From an uncultured Bacilli bacterium (GTDB lineage: Bacteria > Bacillota_I > Bacilli_A > RFN20 > CAG-288): a stretch of DNA of 7,891 nucleotides. The notes under the pieces are model-generated. The model saw only the letters and a list, made by a program, of their open reading frames with translations, was not told where the DNA came from and made no database searches. Shown here one piece after another: positions 6,536 through 7,891 of the stretch; within the stretch, counting starts at the first letter, position 1, and each line of letters opens with the position of its first letter. The position numbers and the translations under genes are program-made. The stretch is from assembly GCA_934700375.1 (NCBI GenBank), contig CAKUXT010000091.1, positions 1-7,891 of the forward strand. The letters are read 5' to 3'.

Positions 6536-6538
6536 GAG
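6490..6538 (+). promoter_or_regulatory. CRISPR leader with ATTTGAG anchor
   Basis: This is the 49-bp gap between the csn2 stop and repeat 1. It ends in ATTTGAG (6532-6538), the leader-anchoring motif known next to repeat 1 in streptococcal II-A arrays, where Cas1-Cas2 recognises it to place new spacers. This fixes the orientation: spacers nearest 6575 are the newest. The start of the functional leader may extend back into csn2. Confidence 0.85.
6501..6525 (+). other. Leader segment complementary to repeat 1
   Basis: ATTTAGCAG (6501-6509) is the exact reverse complement of CTGCTAAAT in repeat 1 (6550-6558). CTCAAAAC (6518-6525) can pair with GTTTGAG (6539-6545) with one bulged A. Both lie in the order expected of a reverse-complement repeat copy with a changed middle. 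In pre-crRNA this would form a leader-repeat stem. Leader-repeat RNA structures in Cas9 systems, shown in S. pyogenes, favour processing of the newest crRNA; this looks like another instance. Confidence 0.7.
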
Positions 6539-7890
6539 GTTTGAGAGTACTGCTAAATTTGATTCTTCTCTAACTATGATGGATATGTATTTTGGCATCC
6601 ATCGTTTGAGAGTACTGCTAAATTTGATTCTTCTCTAACGTTCTTTTTTTGATTGTGCAACACCCACTGTTTGAGAGTACTGCTAAATTTGATTCTTCTC
6701 TAACTTGGTACCGCCATAACCGAGCTTAAGGTTGTGTTTGAGAGTACTGCTAAATTTGATTCTTCTCTAACTTGTGTTTTCCTCCTTTCTAGGTTTCCAA
6801 TTGTTTGAGAGTACTGCTAAATTTGATTCTTCTCTAACTTGAGAATTCTCGCCACTTCGCTGACTGTATGTTTGAGAGTACTGCTAAATTTGATTCTTCT
6901 CTAACATTTAAATAGTAAACTACCTCTCGACAGTGTTTGAGAGTACTGCTAAATTTGATTCTTCTCTAACCGAAGTCGTGCGGTCACTTCAATGTAACAG
7001 TTTGAGAGTACTGCTAAATTTGATTCTTCTCTAACGCGGAATCGGAATTCGATTGGGATATGATGTTTGAGAGTACTGCTAAATTTGATTCTTCTCTAAC
7101 TCATAAAGGAGGACAAAGACATGAATTTACGTTTGAGAGTACTGCTAAATTTGATTCTTCTCTAACTCCCTGATACGCATTCTGGATGTCTTCCAGTTTG
7201 AGAGTACTGCTAAATTTGATTCTTCTCTAACATGCCGATGGCGGTAGTCAATATTTAGGAAGTTTGAGAGTACTGCTAAATTTGATTCTTCTCTAACGAT
7301 GTAGATTTCAGATCTAAAGTAAATCAGGTTTGAGAGTACTGCTAAATTTGATTCTTCTCTAACCGACCTGTGTCGTAGGCTATAATAGGTTTGTTTGAGA
7401 GTACTGCTAAATTTGATTCTTCTCTAACGGTTATCGAGAATTTTCAGCAGAGCAATCGTTTGAGAGTACTGCTAAATTTGATTCTTCTCTAACCAGACAT
7501 CTAAGGCATCCAAATTTTGAGCCGTTTGAGAGTACTGCTAAATTTGATTCTTCTCTAACTACGGAATAGCTTCGATGACGGGAACGGGAGTTTGAGAGTA
7601 CTGCTAAATTTGATTCTTCTCTAACGCTATGGAGTGGTTTATTTGCAAATTGACTGTTTGAGAGTACTGCTAAATTTGATTCTTCTCTAACAGTCTTCCC
7701 AGGAAACGCTCTCCATCATCAGTTTGAGAGTACTGCTAAATTTGATTCTTCTCTAACGAATATCCCTGATTGTCTGTTGCATCGGATAGTTTGAGAGTAC
7801 TGCTAAATTTGATTCTTCTCTAACGTGATTAAGGCTTGAGCCTTTGCCATCTCCGTTTGAGAGTACTGCTAAATTTGATTCTTCTCTAAC
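6539..7890 (+). CRISPR. Type II-A CRISPR array, 21 repeats and 20 spacers in view
   Basis: The repeat is 36 bp, begins GTTTGAGAGTACTGCT and ends TTCTTCTCTAAC; all 21 copies read as identical. Repeats start at 6539, 6604, 6669, 6736, 6803, 6870, 6935, 7000, 7065, 7131, 7196, 7262, 7328, 7393, 7458, 7524, 7590, 7656, 7722, 7789 and 7855. Spacer lengths in order are 29, 29, 31, 31, 31, 29, 29, 29, 30, 29, 30, 30, 29, 29, 30, 30, 30, 30, 31 and 30 bp. Repeat ends are weakly self-complementary (GTTTGAG against CTCTAAC, one mismatch). The first 16 bases pair with the tracrRNA. No degenerate last repeat is seen and one base follows the last copy, so the array may continue past the window. No two spacers look alike and none clearly matches the rest of the window. 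Confidence 0.99.
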
Positions 7891-7891
7891 A

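Noticed and set aside
6604..6655. Premature termination in the array at repeat 2 plus the T-run of spacer 2
   Set aside because: Spacer 2 has seven T at about 6643-6649, but the repeat forms only a weak stem with a long loop, so a working terminator is not supported.
7825..7854. Self-complementary AAGGCT/AGCCTT in spacer 20 and CGAC/GTCG in spacer 13
   Set aside because: The stems are short and within chance for 30-bp spacers; they may reflect hairpins in the source DNA but carry no further support.
6539..7890. Self-targeting spacers against this locus
   Set aside because: By eye no spacer matches the cas genes, tracrRNA or leader beyond short runs. A full search of the host genome was not possible.

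Overview
The window holds one complete type II-A CRISPR-Cas locus. Everything reads left to right except the tracrRNA gene, which is on the minus strand. The order is a short palindrome, the tracrRNA gene, cas9, cas1, cas2, csn2, a 49-bp leader, and a CRISPR array of 21 identical 36-bp repeats and 20 spacers that reaches the right edge. Base composition is low to moderate in GC. Shine-Dalgarno sites are classical AGGAG types and the promoters resemble sigma-70/sigma-A consensus. Together with the II-A gene set and an S. pyogenes-like tracrRNA geometry, this suggests a Bacillota host. An Erysipelotrichales-type gut or oral bacterium is my guess from the style of the Cas9 sequence, but no single feature here proves a genus.

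Upstream region (1-235): a long perfect palindrome of unknown role (14-47) is followed by a minus-strand tracrRNA of about 85 nt (199 down to 115). It has a near-consensus promoter (TTGAAA, 17 bp, TATAAT), a 14-bp anti-repeat and an intrinsic terminator. The -35 box lies one base upstream of the cas9 ATG, and the cas9 ribosome-binding site lies inside the tracrRNA promoter spacer.

Effector and adaptation genes (236-6489): Cas9 (1454 aa, all RuvC and HNH catalytic residues present), Cas1, Cas2 and Csn2 are packed as one operon, with a 5-nt gap, a 14-nt overlap and a 4-nt ATGA overlap. Inside cas1 there is a 67-nt segment that can fold into a three-way junction with a perfect 14-bp hairpin.

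Leader and array (6464-7891): an array promoter (TTGATT, 17 bp, TAAAAT) overlaps the csn2 stop codon. The leader ends in ATTTGAG, the known type II-A leader-anchoring motif. It also carries a partial reverse complement of the repeat, so the transcribed leader can pair with repeat 1.

How it works together: Cas1-Cas2-Csn2, with Cas9 choosing PAM-flanked targets, insert new spacers at the leader end. The array is transcribed to pre-crRNA, which pairs with tracrRNA, is processed and loads Cas9 for DNA cleavage. The system is a recognisable II-A locus, not a new class. The unusual parts are RNA-level: the minimal tracrRNA anti-repeat overlapping cas9 initiation signals, the leader-repeat pairing, the cas1 RNA structure, and a PAM-reading region unlike that of SpCas9.
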